Source of the DNA: Bradyrhizobium aeschynomenes
GTDB taxonomy: Bacteria > Pseudomonadota > Alphaproteobacteria > Rhizobiales > Xanthobacteraceae
Assembly (NCBI RefSeq): GCF_013178945.1
Contig: NZ_JABFDM010000007.1
Coordinates: 372,001 to 436,000, forward strand
Length of the DNA: 64,000 nucleotides
Direction: 5' to 3'
The translations under genes were made by a program, and so were the position numbers. Shown here piece after piece: positions 9,160-17,423 of this stretch (position 1 is its first letter; each line of letters starts with the position of its first letter). The notes beneath the pieces are model-generated. The model worked only from the letters and a program-made list of their open reading frames with translations. It was not told the origin of the DNA and ran no database searches.

Positions 9160-10863
9160 TCAGCGCTGAAAGACGATCTTGCCACCGACGAGCGTGATAT
9201 CCGCCTTGATGTCCTTGATCTGCTCGTCCGGCACGGTCATGTAGTCTGCCGACAGCACCGTAAAATCGGCAAGCCTGCCCGGCTGGATCGTCCCCTTTCG
9301 CGTTTCGTCGAACGTGTAGCGCGACGCGGCCGAGGTGTAGAGGCGAAGCGCCTGCTCGCGGCTGATCGCCTCCGCCGCGCCGTAGACCTTGCCGCTCGGA
9401 TCCTTCCGCGTCACCATGATGTACATGTTGAGGAACGGGTTGATCGGGTTGACGGGAAAGTCTGACCCGGCACCGAGATTGTCCAGCCCCATCGTCTCGA
9501 TCAGGGTCTTTGTCGGTACGGCGCGATCGGCTGTCGGCCGCCCCAGGAAGCGCTCGACGGTCGCAGCCTTGTCCCACATGAAGACGTTCTGGAAATCGAC
9601 CCTGAGCCCCAGCTTGCGCGCGCGCTCCATCTGCTCGGGCCTGATCAGGCTCGCATGGATCAGAACGAAACGACGATCCTTTATGGACCTTTCCTTGTCG
9701 GCCGCCTCGAAGGCGTCGAGCACCTGATCGATGCCGAGATCGCCGACGACGTGCACGCCGACGCGCCAGCCGTGGCGATTGCAGATCGAGACAAGTTGCG
9801 CCAGCCGCTCGGGCGTCTGCTGCGCGATGCCATGGTAGTTGTCGTGGGAGTCCGGGTAGACGTCGCGCATCAGCGCCGTCTTCAGCGTCATGCCGCCGTC
9901 GTAGAAGATCTTGATGCCGGCAAACCTGACCCAGTCGTCGCCGAATCCCGACGCAGCGCCATTCCCTGACATGATCGCGTCCCAGGCGTTGAGATCGGCG
10001 GGCGGCTCCGGTCTGTACATCAATCCCGTCCGCAGCGTCGCCCGTCCGGACGCGGCGAGCTTCTGGAGTGTGCGGATGTCACGCGCTTCCGTGGCGCCTT
10101 CGACGGCGCTCGTGATGCCGAAACTGTTCAGCGCGCGTTCGGCAATCGTGAACTGTCTGATTTCATCCTCTTCGGTCCAGGGCGGAACGGCTTTCTCGAC
10201 CCGGTCGATCGCGGTCTCCAAGAGGAGGCCGGTCAGTTCGCCGGCGGCGTCGCGCTCGAACGAGCCACCGTCCGGGTTCGCGGTGGTCTTGTCGACGCCG
10301 GCCTTCTGCAAAGCCATCGAATTGGCCATCGAGAAATGCCCGACGGTGCGCAGGTAGACCGGATTATCAGGCGCGACGCTGTCGATCTCCTGCCGCGTCA
10401 AATAGCGCTTCTCGGCGAGCTGTGACGGCGGATGCCACGCGCCGCCAACGATCCACTCGCCCGGCTTCCTCTTGGCGACGAAGGCCTTGATGGCCTCGAG
10501 CGCGTCCGCGACCGTCTTCGCCCGGCCCATGATGACGACGTAGTCGCCAAGTCCAGCCGCCCTGAAGTGCGCATGCGTATCGATCAATCCTGGAACGACG
10601 GTCTTGCCCGCGAGATCTAGCACCTGCGTGCGCGCTCCGGCGAGCGCCCGCATCGATGCGCTGTTTCCGACCGCGAGAATCTTGCCGTCGCGGACGGCGA
10701 TCGCCTCGGTCACGCTGGATTGCTCGTCCAGCGTCAGAACCTTGCCGTTGACGAGGACGAGATCGGGCGAATTGACCTCCGCCTGCTGAGCTAGAACAGG
10801 CGCCGGGCCTGCGAGCAGGAGACCCACACCGAGCATCGCGAGCGCCGTCGATCTGCAGAGCAT
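9160..10863 (-). CDS. Secreted amidohydrolase (YtcJ-like)
   Basis: 567 residues from the ATG at 10863, which has GGAGGA five bases upstream; an in-frame start at 10947 would add residues with no ribosome-binding site. The N terminus is a Sec signal peptide (LLLAGPAPVLAQ). The metal-binding HxH motif is in GLIDTHAHF, and later segments (VGVHVVGDLGIDQ, VLIHASLI, LGAGSDFPVNPINPF) match the YtcJ subgroup of metal-dependent hydrolases. Family members hydrolyse amide or ester bonds on poorly defined substrates; this one would act in the periplasm. It is bracketed by direct repeats and has a palindromic candidate operator in its leader. Confidence 0.88.
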   Translation of the reverse strand: MLCRSTALAMLGVGLLLAGPAPVLAQQAEVNSPDLVLVNGKVLTLDEQSSVTEAIAVRDGKILAVGNSASMRALAGARTQVLDLAGKTVVPGLIDTHAHFRAAGLGDYVVIMGRAKTVADALEAIKAFVAKRKPGEWIVGGAWHPPSQLAEKRYLTRQEIDSVAPDNPVYLRTVGHFSMANSMALQKAGVDKTTANPDGGSFERDAAGELTGLLLETAIDRVEKAVPPWTEEDEIRQFTIAERALNSFGITSAVEGATEARDIRTLQKLAASGRATLRTGLMYRPEPPADLNAWDAIMSGNGAASGFGDDWVRFAGIKIFYDGGMTLKTALMRDVYPDSHDNYHGIAQQTPERLAQLVSICNRHGWRVGVHVVGDLGIDQVLDAFEAADKERSIKDRRFVLIHASLIRPEQMERARKLGLRVDFQNVFMWDKAATVERFLGRPTADRAVPTKTLIETMGLDNLGAGSDFPVNPINPFLNMYIMVTRKDPSGKVYGAAEAISREQALRLYTSAASRYTFDETRKGTIQPGRLADFTVLSADYMTVPDEQIKDIKADITLVGGKIVFQR

Positions 10864-10883
10864 TCCATCCTCCAGATTGTTGC

Positions 10884-10898
10884 GTTCATTAGATGAAC
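10884..10898. promoter_or_regulatory. Palindrome upstream of amidohydrolase, candidate operator
   Basis: GTTCAT-TAG-ATGAAC is a perfect inverted repeat (6-base arms, 3-base spacer) 21 bases before the amidohydrolase start codon. ATTAGATGA recurs 26 bases upstream at 10914-10922, so two repressor-binding half-sites may exist. No regulator gene is adjacent, so the binding protein is unknown. Confidence 0.45.
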
Positions 10899-10974
10899 AT
10901 TTGACCGTTCTTATTAGATGATAGCCGCACGCATCGACCCGGTCCAATGATCCGGCGCTTAGTTCGGCTGCTTG

Positions 10975-11131
10975 TGGCTCCTTCGGTACGCAACGCCCCG
11001 CGTGCGCGCTCCTGGCAATCGCATGAGGCAGTAAGAGGCAGCGCTACGAAGGGGGCCGGGAGTTAGTTTCTCCGTCATGGCCGGGACAAGCCCGCCATGA
11101 CGGCGTGGAGACAGACGAGCGCAAAAGTCTG
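10975..11131. repeat. Composite dispersed repeat, right copy flanking the amidohydrolase gene
   Basis: Occupies most of the gap 10864-11223. It shares TGGCTCCTTCGG, TGGCAATCGCATG, AGTTAGTTTCTC, a shortened palindrome (11074-11101, only one arm pair kept) and the GACGAGCGCAAAAGTCTG tail with 8920-9130. The orientation is the same. Nothing else is recognisable in this gap apart from the operator noted at 10884. Confidence 0.78.
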
Positions 11132-11223
11132 GACGTCGAAGGAGTTGGCCCCGCAAGCGAGGGGCGCGGGTGTTCGCGCGGCGTGGGGCGGCCATGGCGG
11201 TTCATTCCGTGGCCGCTCCTTTA

Positions 11224-11847
11224 TCACCCTGCGGACCTAAACGCCGGCCCTTCGAAGCGCAGACCGGCTGCGCCGCGTTCGACACGGTCGTGCGCGGCTT
11301 GCATCAGGCGCGCCTCGCCAGCCTCGGCCAGGCGGGCTTGCCCGTCCAGCAACGCCGCAAGGCGCGCGAGCGCCAGGGCCTTGTTTCGGTGCTGGGAGCG
11401 GCCGTCGCGGGCGATCGCCGCGAGGCCGCTCGGCAAATGCACGGCGCGCACCGCGCTCTCGGTCTTGTTCTGGTGCTGGCCGCCCGGACCGCCGGCGCGG
11501 AAGCTCTCGAACCTGACGTCGCCGGTTGCGAGCGCCGGGATCTGCGCGGGCAGCGGCAGATCGACGACGCCGACGAACCAGTTCTTGCGGCCGTGATGCG
11601 GCCGCAGCGGACTGCGGCACACCCAGAGCAGCGAGCCCTGCGTCCAGCGTTGCGCGAGCGCGCCGGCGCCCGGCCCATCCAGCACGGCGATCGCGCTGGC
11701 GGGTCCATGACGTTCCGCGTCGCTGCGCGCAATCGCGCAGTCGCACTCCGCGGCCTCGGCCTCGCTTGCGAGCCGCGTGAGCGCATGGGCGACCGCGATC
11801 CGGCACTCGGCCGGACCGCGCCCCGATGTGAGGAGCAGCCGTCTCAT
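11224..11847 (-). CDS. prfH: Peptide chain release factor H (ribosome rescue)
   Basis: 207 residues. The start at 11847 is chosen because it overlaps the rtcB stop by four bases (ATGA) and gives the usual PrfH N terminus (MRRLLLTSGRGPAEC). The peptidyl-hydrolase GGQ motif is at residues 122-124 in FRAGGPGGQHQNKT. The codon-recognition domain of RF1/RF2 is absent, as expected for PrfH. PrfH paired with RtcB2 is known to act on ribosomes whose 16S rRNA has been cut in the decoding centre: PrfH releases the stalled peptide and RtcB reseals the RNA. Translational coupling to rtcB fits that joint role. Confidence 0.92.
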   Translation of the reverse strand: MRRLLLTSGRGPAECRIAVAHALTRLASEAEAAECDCAIARSDAERHGPASAIAVLDGPGAGALAQRWTQGSLLWVCRSPLRPHHGRKNWFVGVVDLPLPAQIPALATGDVRFESFRAGGPGGQHQNKTESAVRAVHLPSGLAAIARDGRSQHRNKALALARLAALLDGQARLAEAGEARLMQAAHDRVERGAAGLRFEGPAFRSAG

Positions 11848-12983
11848 CGGCGGTCCTCCTTGTGCCGCCGCATCGTGGCGATCTTCTTCACCGTCACCAG
11901 CGGCCGGAAGCTCGCGACGACGCGCGCGAGCCCGAACGCCTCGAGATCGGCGATGACACCGGCGATCGGCTTGTATGCCTCCGGCGCCTCCTCGGCGAGC
12001 AGCGCACGGTCCTCGCAGATCACGCGGCCGCCGAACGGATTGCGCGCCAGCCGCTCGCGATCCGACTTGGTCGCACCGACCCGGCCGATCATCGACGACC
12101 GGTCGAACTTGCGACCGGCGCCATGCGCGATCGACCACAGCGCCTCCTTCGGCGCCGTGGCGAGCGGCGCGACCAGATAGGACAGCGCGCCGCGCGAGCC
12201 CGGCACGACGACGAGCCCCTGGTCGGACGGCGCCGCTCCCTTTCGGTGCAGCACGCCCTCGCGGCGATGGACCACGCAATTGTGCGAGCATTCGCAGACG
12301 GGATCGGCCTCGCAGCGCAACGCCGCCGCCGCACGCCGCGCGATGAGGCCGCGGTTGAGCCGGGCCCAGCGCAACGCATGGTCATGCGCCGCGAAATAGG
12401 CCTGGCCGTCCGCGCTGTCAGGCGCGAGCGGTCTCAGTCCATCCGCGACCTGCCGTTCGAGCAGCGCATGGCCGAGGCCGCGCGAGCCCGAATGCACCAG
12501 CAGATAGGCGCGATCGCGATCGATGCCGCAGGTCGCATCGAACACCTGCTCGACCGCCTGCAACTCGCAGAAGTGATTGCCGCCGCCGATCGTACCGAGC
12601 GAGGCATCGAAGTCCGATGGCGCGAGCTCATGCGCGGCCAGCTCGCCTGCGATGTCGCCGTCATAGGGCTTGGCGATGTCGCGCAGCCTGTCCGCCGCCT
12701 TGTCGACGGGGATGCGGCGCGCGGCGAGGTCGAGTGCGAACAGTGCCATGCCGCAGCCGGCGTCGGAGCCGACGAAGGCCGGGTGGATGTGGTCCGCGAG
12801 AATGGCGCAGCCGACGGGGCCGAACTTGCCGGGATGCAGATCCGGCAGGCCGGCGACCGCGCGCACGCCGTCGATATCAGCCACCGTTTCGAGCTGGCGC
12901 ACGGCGGCGCCCTCGATCCAGGAGCTGGACGAGTAGAAGCCGTGGACCGGCGCACGGCCGTCCACGCGATGGGAATTGCCCAT
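11844..12983 (-). CDS. rtcB: RNA 3'-phosphate/5'-hydroxyl ligase RtcB (RtcB2 type)
   Basis: 379 residues. Hallmarks are GSDAGCGM (residues 72-79, metal Asp and Cys), GTIGGGNHF (His137), LLVHSGSRGLGH (His164), HRKGAAP, VPGSRG, and SIAHGAGR (His287, the guanylylated nucleophile). It joins 2',3'-cyclic or 3'-phosphate ends to 5'-OH ends with GTP and Mn. The pairing with prfH points to the ribosome-repair paralogue rather than the tRNA-splicing/RtcA branch. No archease or rtcA is nearby. The start codon has only a weak AAGG; a short leader ORF and hairpins lie in the 170 bases upstream. Confidence 0.93.
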   Translation of the reverse strand: MGNSHRVDGRAPVHGFYSSSSWIEGAAVRQLETVADIDGVRAVAGLPDLHPGKFGPVGCAILADHIHPAFVGSDAGCGMALFALDLAARRIPVDKAADRLRDIAKPYDGDIAGELAAHELAPSDFDASLGTIGGGNHFCELQAVEQVFDATCGIDRDRAYLLVHSGSRGLGHALLERQVADGLRPLAPDSADGQAYFAAHDHALRWARLNRGLIARRAAAALRCEADPVCECSHNCVVHRREGVLHRKGAAPSDQGLVVVPGSRGALSYLVAPLATAPKEALWSIAHGAGRKFDRSSMIGRVGATKSDRERLARNPFGGRVICEDRALLAEEAPEAYKPIAGVIADLEAFGLARVVASFRPLVTVKKIATMRRHKEDRR

Positions 12984-13039
12984 GTGGGTACCTTGGAGAG
13001 ATCAGGAGATATGGTAGGGGACTAACAGCGCGCGCGAAC

Positions 13040-13075
13040 GCACGCGTGCCTAGCCACACCTCGCCTCACGCGAGG
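13040..13075 (-). promoter_or_regulatory. rtcB: Hairpins in the rtcB 5' leader
   Basis: On the rtcB strand, CCTCGC-GTGAG-GCGAGG (13075-13059) is a perfect 6-bp hairpin beginning two bases downstream of the stop of the 14-codon leader ORF. A self-complementary GCACGCGTGC (13049-13040) follows. No long U-tract follows either, so if this is attenuation it is Rho-dependent or translational. The layout leader ORF-hairpin-gene is suggestive only. Confidence 0.35.
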
Positions 13076-13076
13076 A

Positions 13077-13121
13077 TCAGGCCCGGCGGCTCCTGGCGGA
13101 GCAACGGATGATCGCAGTCAT
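13077..13121 (-). CDS. Possible 14-residue leader peptide upstream of rtcB
   Basis: Reads M-T-A-I-I-R-C-S-A-R-S-R-R-A then TGA. An unusually good ribosome-binding site (GAGGAGAG, six bases before the ATG) precedes it, stronger than that of rtcB itself. The peptide is rich in Arg, using CGT, AGG, CGC and CGG codons. It ends two bases before a stable hairpin and 93 bases before rtcB. It could be a regulatory leader whose translation state senses damaged or slow ribosomes. No homologue is recognised, and chance occurrence cannot be excluded. Confidence 0.4.
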   Translation of the reverse strand: MTAIIRCSARSRRA

Positions 13122-13276
13122 CGCTCTCTCCTCGTTCGGCGGAGCGGAATGCTCGACGCCGGCGGCGTACTAATCACATCACGATGCCGTTGGCAATGTA
13201 CAGGAAGCAATCGCTGCCTCGCTGTGGCACATAGGCCACGAATGGGTCATCCGTTTGTGGTGGTCTGCTTCTCTCC

Positions 13277-13356
13277 GTCATTGCGAGGAGCGCAGCGACG
13301 ACGCAATCCAGAGTCCCGTCCACCATCCTGGACTGCTTCGCTGCGCTCGCAATGAC
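13277..13356. repeat. Palindromic intergenic repeat (GTCATTGCGAGGAGC type)
   Basis: Left arm GTCATTGCGAGGAGCGCAG... and right arm ...CTGCGCTCGCAATGAC are near-perfect inverted repeats about 80 bases end to end, able to fold into a long hairpin. This class is scattered between genes in many Bradyrhizobium-type genomes. It sits in the 443-base gap between rtcB and the next gene. The rest of the gap, 13122-13276, shows nothing recognisable. Confidence 0.8.
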
Positions 13357-13426
13357 GTTGAAAGATCTCGATCGACAAAAATCGCTTCGCCCGCGGCAAG
13401 CAGATGAGTGGACGCGCATCCCGCGA

Positions 13427-13879
13427 TCAGAACAGCGAAAGGAAATCGCCGACGAAATAGATGATTGCCATCACGATCAGAACGCCCATCAGCACGAAGG
13501 AGAGCTGCACGGCGATCGCGCAGCCGCCCAACGTCGTCGCCATCGCCGCGATGTGACGCTCCTCGCGACGGAGCTGGCCGATCACGCCGAGGATGATCGC
13601 GAGCAGGCCGAGCGACACCGCGGCCAAGGGCAGTTGCTGGTGCAGCCGGTCGGTCCACGATCTCTCGCGCGCCGGCGCCTGGTAGTCGACGCCCTTGATG
13701 TGCGCCACCAGCCGGTCCTTGACGCGGTGTCCGACGTCGACGATGACCTTGTCGATCGGCGGCGGCGGATCGATCATCGGCAGCACCCAGTGCGGCAGGA
13801 TCGCTGCAACGAGGGCGAGCAGTCCCACCAGGCTGCCGATCGAGCCGAGGCGGCGTGAACGCGCGATCGTCTCCGTCAT
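13427..13879 (-). CDS. Small membrane protein of unknown function
   Basis: 150 residues from the ATG at 13879 (MTETIARSRRLGSIGSLVG); an in-frame ATG at 13906 is possible. It has one N-terminal hydrophobic helix (LVGLLALVAAILPHWVLP), a ~60-residue hydrophilic middle with a PPPPIDKVIVDVGHRVKDRL segment, then two hydrophobic helices (LAAVSLGLLAIILGVIGQL and VQLSFVLMGVLIVMAIIYFVGDF). It does not match a family I know. It is monocistronic, lying between two repeat-rich gaps. Confidence 0.65.
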   Translation of the reverse strand: MTETIARSRRLGSIGSLVGLLALVAAILPHWVLPMIDPPPPIDKVIVDVGHRVKDRLVAHIKGVDYQAPARERSWTDRLHQQLPLAAVSLGLLAIILGVIGQLRREERHIAAMATTLGGCAIAVQLSFVLMGVLIVMAIIYFVGDFLSLF

Positions 13880-14019
13880 TGCCGTCCGTCTCCCAGGCCG
13901 CCGCATGCGCCACCCGGCGACGCCGTCGCGACGGGAGCCACACCTGCTGGACCAAATGCCGGATCATCTGTCGGCCGTCGGCGAGATGTGGTTCAAATCG
14001 CCCCGCACAGGGGGCGATC

Positions 14020-14570
14020 GCAGGCTGCCCGTCGGGCAAATCGGTCGTACCGACACGCGCAATCCTTTGACGATGTCCAGCCGTGCCGCGAAAAATATTC
14101 TTGTTTCGTATTTTCGGAATTCATGCTTATCTCCTCGCCATCCCGCCTCATGCAGAGGGACGTACGCGTCGTCACGATACGTGGAGGTGGGGAGTGGTGG
14201 CCGGCGCGATGTCAGGCGCGTTTCGCGCAGACGACTGGCAGCGTGGCGGACGGTCAAGCCGTGTGGTCCTGGCGCCCCGAAGCTGGCGCCAAGTTCGCGA
14301 TGACGTTCGTGCGTCGCAGCGGGTGACGGGGGCAAACAAGCCGGTCCCCGAGGAGAGCGCGGAGCAGCCGTTCCAACCATCGCGCAGGGAAGGCCGGGTC
14401 GTTTCCGGCTGGTCCTGTGGTTCCTGCCCCGTGCATTTTCTCCGCACGGGGGCCACGGGCCTCAGCCGAGGCTCGGTCTTCCCTGCACCCTCTCGATGTC
14501 GGAGAGGGGACATCATCAGCACAGCTCGGGCCAACCGCGCCGCGAGGCAGCAAACGCATGTCTCCGCGCG
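14020..14570. repeat. Large dispersed repeat, copy 1, with structured core
   Basis: Most of the 821-base gene-free stretch 13880-14700 is occupied by this element. A related copy lies at 47990-48447. Shared blocks include CATGCT(T/C)...CTC, CATCCCG, ACAAGCCGGTCCCCG, CATCGCGCAGGGAAGGCCGG and CTTCCCTGC. The core 14382-14488 can fold as a closed multi-helix: a 14-bp outer stem with one mismatch, plus three hairpins. No convincing protein-coding frame was found. The remaining bases, 14571-14700, form the leader of the permease gene. Confidence 0.8.
14382..14488. ncRNA. Cloverleaf-like structured core of the dispersed repeat, copy 1
   Basis: Outer stem: GCGCAGGGAAGGCC (14382-14395) with GGTCTTCCCTGCAC (14475-14488). 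Inside are a GCCGG/CCGGC hairpin, CCCCGTGC (14427-14434) pairing with GCACGGGG (14444-14451) around a 9-base loop, and GCCTC-AGCC-GAGGC. The equivalent hairpin in copy 2 is CCGCGTGC/GCACGCGG with the same 9-base loop, so one C-G pair has become G-C. Whether it is transcribed, and from which strand, is unknown. It may be an RNA or a DNA-level palindromic element. Confidence 0.45.
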
Positions 14571-14700
14571 CGTCACGCCGACGGGCGACCGAACGCCGCA
14601 GCGCTGGGGGGCGCGAACGCGGTCCGGTTGACCGAGATCAAGAGAACTCGCGCTTGCTCGATTAAGCCCCTACAACATCCGTCGCTCGTCGTGATCAGGA

Positions 14701-15942
14701 ATGGACGCCGTTGTGCCGCAAGATCCCATCGTGCCTCCGACCGGCCTGCGGCGGCGGCTCGGACTTCCATTGCTCGTCCTCTACGGTACGGGCGTCACGG
14801 TGGGCGCAGGCATCTATGTCCTGATCGGCGCCGTCGCTGGTCACGCCGGCGTCCATTCGTCGTGGGCCTTCGCGTTGGCAGCCACGGTGATGGCTTTCAC
14901 GGCGGCCTCCTACGCCGAGCTCGCGACCCGCTATCCCGTCAGTGCCGGAGAAGCCGCCTATGTCCGTGCGGCGTTCGAGTCGCGGCTGCTCTCGACGGCC
15001 GTCGGCTCGCTGCGGCTGGCCACCGGCGTGATTGCCGCGGCCGCAGTGACGCTCGGCGGCGCCGGCTATATCCGGCAGCTGATCGATCTGCCGGTGCCAT
15101 TCGTCGCCGTGGTGATCGTCGGGGCGCTCGGCGTCGTCGCCGCCTGGGGCATTCTCGAATCGGTGATGCTCGCGGGCCTGCTGACCTTGATCGAGACCGG
15201 CGGACTGCTGTGGATCATCGTCTCGGCCGTTCACTCCGGCGTGTCGTTCGGCCCGGCGCTGCTCGTGCCGCCGCCGCTCGATGTCGGCGTGCTCTCCGGC
15301 ATCACCTTTGCCGGCCTGCTCGCCTTTTTCGCGTTCGTCGGCTTCGAGGATCTCGCCAACGTCGTCGAGGAGGCCAAGAGTCCGCAGCGGAACATTCCGT
15401 GGGCGATGGCGCTCACCTTGCTGATCACGTCGCTTCTCTACGTGCTGATCGCCGCGATTGCCGTCAGCGCCGTGCCGCCGGCCGTGCTCGCGGCCTCGCC
15501 GGCACCGCTCAGCCTGGTGTTCAACGCCGTGGCGCACATCAGTCCGGCAACATTCAACATGATCGCCATCGTGTCGACGATGAACACGGTTCTCGCCCAG
15601 ATGACGATGACGGCGCGTGTCGTCTACGGCATGGCGGAGCAGGGCGACCTGCCGCGGATTGCGGGACGCGTCGATCGCCGCACCGAAACGCCGCTGATCG
15701 CGACCGGGCTCGTCATGCTGGCGGTTGCGGCGCTCGCGCTGAGCTTTCCGCTGGAGCGCCTGGCGGAGGGGACGTCGCTGGTCACGCTCACGATCTTCGC
15801 CGTCGTCAATCTGTGCCTGCTGCGGATCCGGGCCCGCAACGTCGCGTCGCCCACCGGGCATGTCCGGGTGCCGCTCTGGATCCCTGCCATCGGTCTCGTC
15901 ACGTGCATGCTGATGATCATCAGCGCGTTCGTCGCACCATGA
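14701..15942 (+). CDS. APC-superfamily amino acid permease
   Basis: 413 residues with about eleven or twelve hydrophobic segments. The N-terminal LPLLVLYGTGVTVGAGIYVLIG is the conserved helix-1 motif of amino acid/polyamine/organocation transporters (G-x-G-I at the break). FFAFVGFEDLANVVEEAKSPQRNIPWAM is the helix 6-7 signature. It is slightly shorter than typical (~430-480). The substrate, likely an amino acid, cannot be assigned. The next gene starts 34 bases after its stop, so they may be co-transcribed. Upstream is the structured repeat. Confidence 0.88.
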   Translation: MDAVVPQDPIVPPTGLRRRLGLPLLVLYGTGVTVGAGIYVLIGAVAGHAGVHSSWAFALAATVMAFTAASYAELATRYPVSAGEAAYVRAAFESRLLSTAVGSLRLATGVIAAAAVTLGGAGYIRQLIDLPVPFVAVVIVGALGVVAAWGILESVMLAGLLTLIETGGLLWIIVSAVHSGVSFGPALLVPPPLDVGVLSGITFAGLLAFFAFVGFEDLANVVEEAKSPQRNIPWAMALTLLITSLLYVLIAAIAVSAVPPAVLAASPAPLSLVFNAVAHISPATFNMIAIVSTMNTVLAQMTMTARVVYGMAEQGDLPRIAGRVDRRTETPLIATGLVMLAVAALALSFPLERLAEGTSLVTLTIFAVVNLCLLRIRARNVASPTGHVRVPLWIPAIGLVTCMLMIISAFVAP

Positions 15943-15976
15943 CGGGACCTGGACACTGCAACAGTCGGTCTGACCA

Positions 15977-17260
15977 ATGCCGGACGTCATGAGCCTGGCG
16001 CCGAGCCCCGAGATCATCGCGATCACCGTCGCACTCGGCATCGGCCTCCTGATCGGCCTGGAGCGCGAGCGCCGTAAGGGCGAGGGGCCTGGGCGCGGGC
16101 CCGCCGGGCTGAGGACCTTTGCCGCGGCATCGCTCGCGGGCGCCGTCAGCATGCTGGCCGGTGGCAGGACGCTGCTGGCGGTCGTCACCGCCGGGGTCAT
16201 TGCCCTGGTGGCGATCGCATATCTGCGGTCCCGTAGCGACGATCCCGGACTAACATCGGAAACGGCGCTCGTCCTGACCGTTCTGCTCGGTGGCCTCGCC
16301 ACCGAGCATGCGGCTCTGGCCGCAGGGGTCGCCGTCATCCTGGCGGTGCTGCTTGCCGCGCGACCGGTGCTGCACGATTTCGTCCGCTCGGTGCTCAGCG
16401 AAAGCGAGCTCAGGGACGGCCTGATCTTCGCCGCCGCCACCCTCGTGGTCCTGCCGCTGCTTCCCGATCGGCCGCTCGGTCCGTTCGGCACGCTCAATCC
16501 GCGTGCGATCTGGATGCTGGTCGTCCTCATGATGGCGATCGGCGCCGCCGGCCATGTCTCGATGCGGCTGCTCGGCGCCCGTGGCGGCCTCGCCGTCTCG
16601 GGCTTCGCATCGGGCTTCATTTCCAGCACGGCGACGATCGGCGCGATGGGCGCACGGGCGCGCACCACGCCGGAGCTGCGCGGGGCAGCCGCGGCCGGCG
16701 CGACGCTGTCGACCCTTGCGACCGTCATCCAACTCGCTGCGGTTCTCGCCGCAACGAGCCCCGCCGCGCTGCGGGCGCTGCTGGTCCCGCTGCTCTGCGC
16801 CGGTGCGGCCGCGGCGGCCTATGGAGCGATCTTCACCATCGCCGGCCTGCGTCAGGCGAGCAGCGCGGAGCTCGAGCCCGGACGCGCCTTCAGCCTGCCG
16901 GGCGCCGTGATGCTGGCCGCGACGATCTCCGCGGTGATGGTGATCTCCGCCGGCCTGCGCGAGATGTTCGGCGAAACCGGCCTCGTGCTCGGCGCAGCGG
17001 TCGCGGGCCTCGCCGACACGCATGCGCCTGCCGTGGCCGCGGCCACGCTCGCCGCTTCCGGCAAGATCGACGCCGCCGCAGCCGTGCTGCCGATCCTGGC
17101 CGCGCTGTCGATGAATACGATCAGCAAGATCGTCGTGGCATGGACCAGCGGCGGATCGTCGTTCGCGCTGCGGCTGGTTCCCGGACTTATTCTCGTCGTC
17201 GCCGCGGCGTGGGCCGGCGCGTTCGGCGTAGACGTCGCGCAACATTTTCTCACTCATTGA
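15977..17260 (+). CDS. MgtC/DUF4010 family membrane protein
   Basis: 427 residues. The N-terminal ~130 residues resemble MgtC/SapB (ALGIGLLIGLERERRKGEGPG, AGLRTFAAASLAGAVSML), including the GLERE motif. The rest matches the DUF4010 part of these longer proteins, with eight or so helices (LGARGGLAVSGFASGFISSTATIGAMGARAR region). MgtC-type proteins are linked to magnesium or membrane-potential homeostasis, but the long DUF4010 form has no settled function. It probably shares a transcript with the APC permease. Confidence 0.85.
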   Translation: MPDVMSLAPSPEIIAITVALGIGLLIGLERERRKGEGPGRGPAGLRTFAAASLAGAVSMLAGGRTLLAVVTAGVIALVAIAYLRSRSDDPGLTSETALVLTVLLGGLATEHAALAAGVAVILAVLLAARPVLHDFVRSVLSESELRDGLIFAAATLVVLPLLPDRPLGPFGTLNPRAIWMLVVLMMAIGAAGHVSMRLLGARGGLAVSGFASGFISSTATIGAMGARARTTPELRGAAAAGATLSTLATVIQLAAVLAATSPAALRALLVPLLCAGAAAAAYGAIFTIAGLRQASSAELEPGRAFSLPGAVMLAATISAVMVISAGLREMFGETGLVLGAAVAGLADTHAPAVAAATLAASGKIDAAAAVLPILAALSMNTISKIVVAWTSGGSSFALRLVPGLILVVAAAWAGAFGVDVAQHFLTH

Positions 17261-17423
17261 AGGAGCAACACGAGACGCGATCGATCATGCTCTCCCAAAA
17301 GCGCGGCGGTCCGACGCTTGACCGTCATTCCCGGCGCGACTAGGCTCGACAACCATTGGTTACATAAATTTTTAGATTCGCCTCAGCGCCGCGCGCCCTT
17401 CGCTCCTACCGGGAGATATTTCG

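Noticed and set aside
12984..13160. Possible tRNA-like or Y-RNA-like element upstream of rtcB
   Set aside because: Several hairpins exist but there is no T-arm consensus or acceptor-stem pairing; only the leader ORF and hairpin are reported.
13993..14175. Short minus-strand ORF with a reasonable ribosome-binding site inside the large repeat
   Set aside because: The frame is not preserved in the second copy of the repeat at 47990-48447, so it is probably chance.
14695..16728. 677-codon minus-strand frame across the permease and MgtC-like genes
   Set aside because: It shows low-complexity Arg/Ser/Asp-rich translation with no motifs, while both plus-strand genes have conserved family motifs and hydrophobic helices.
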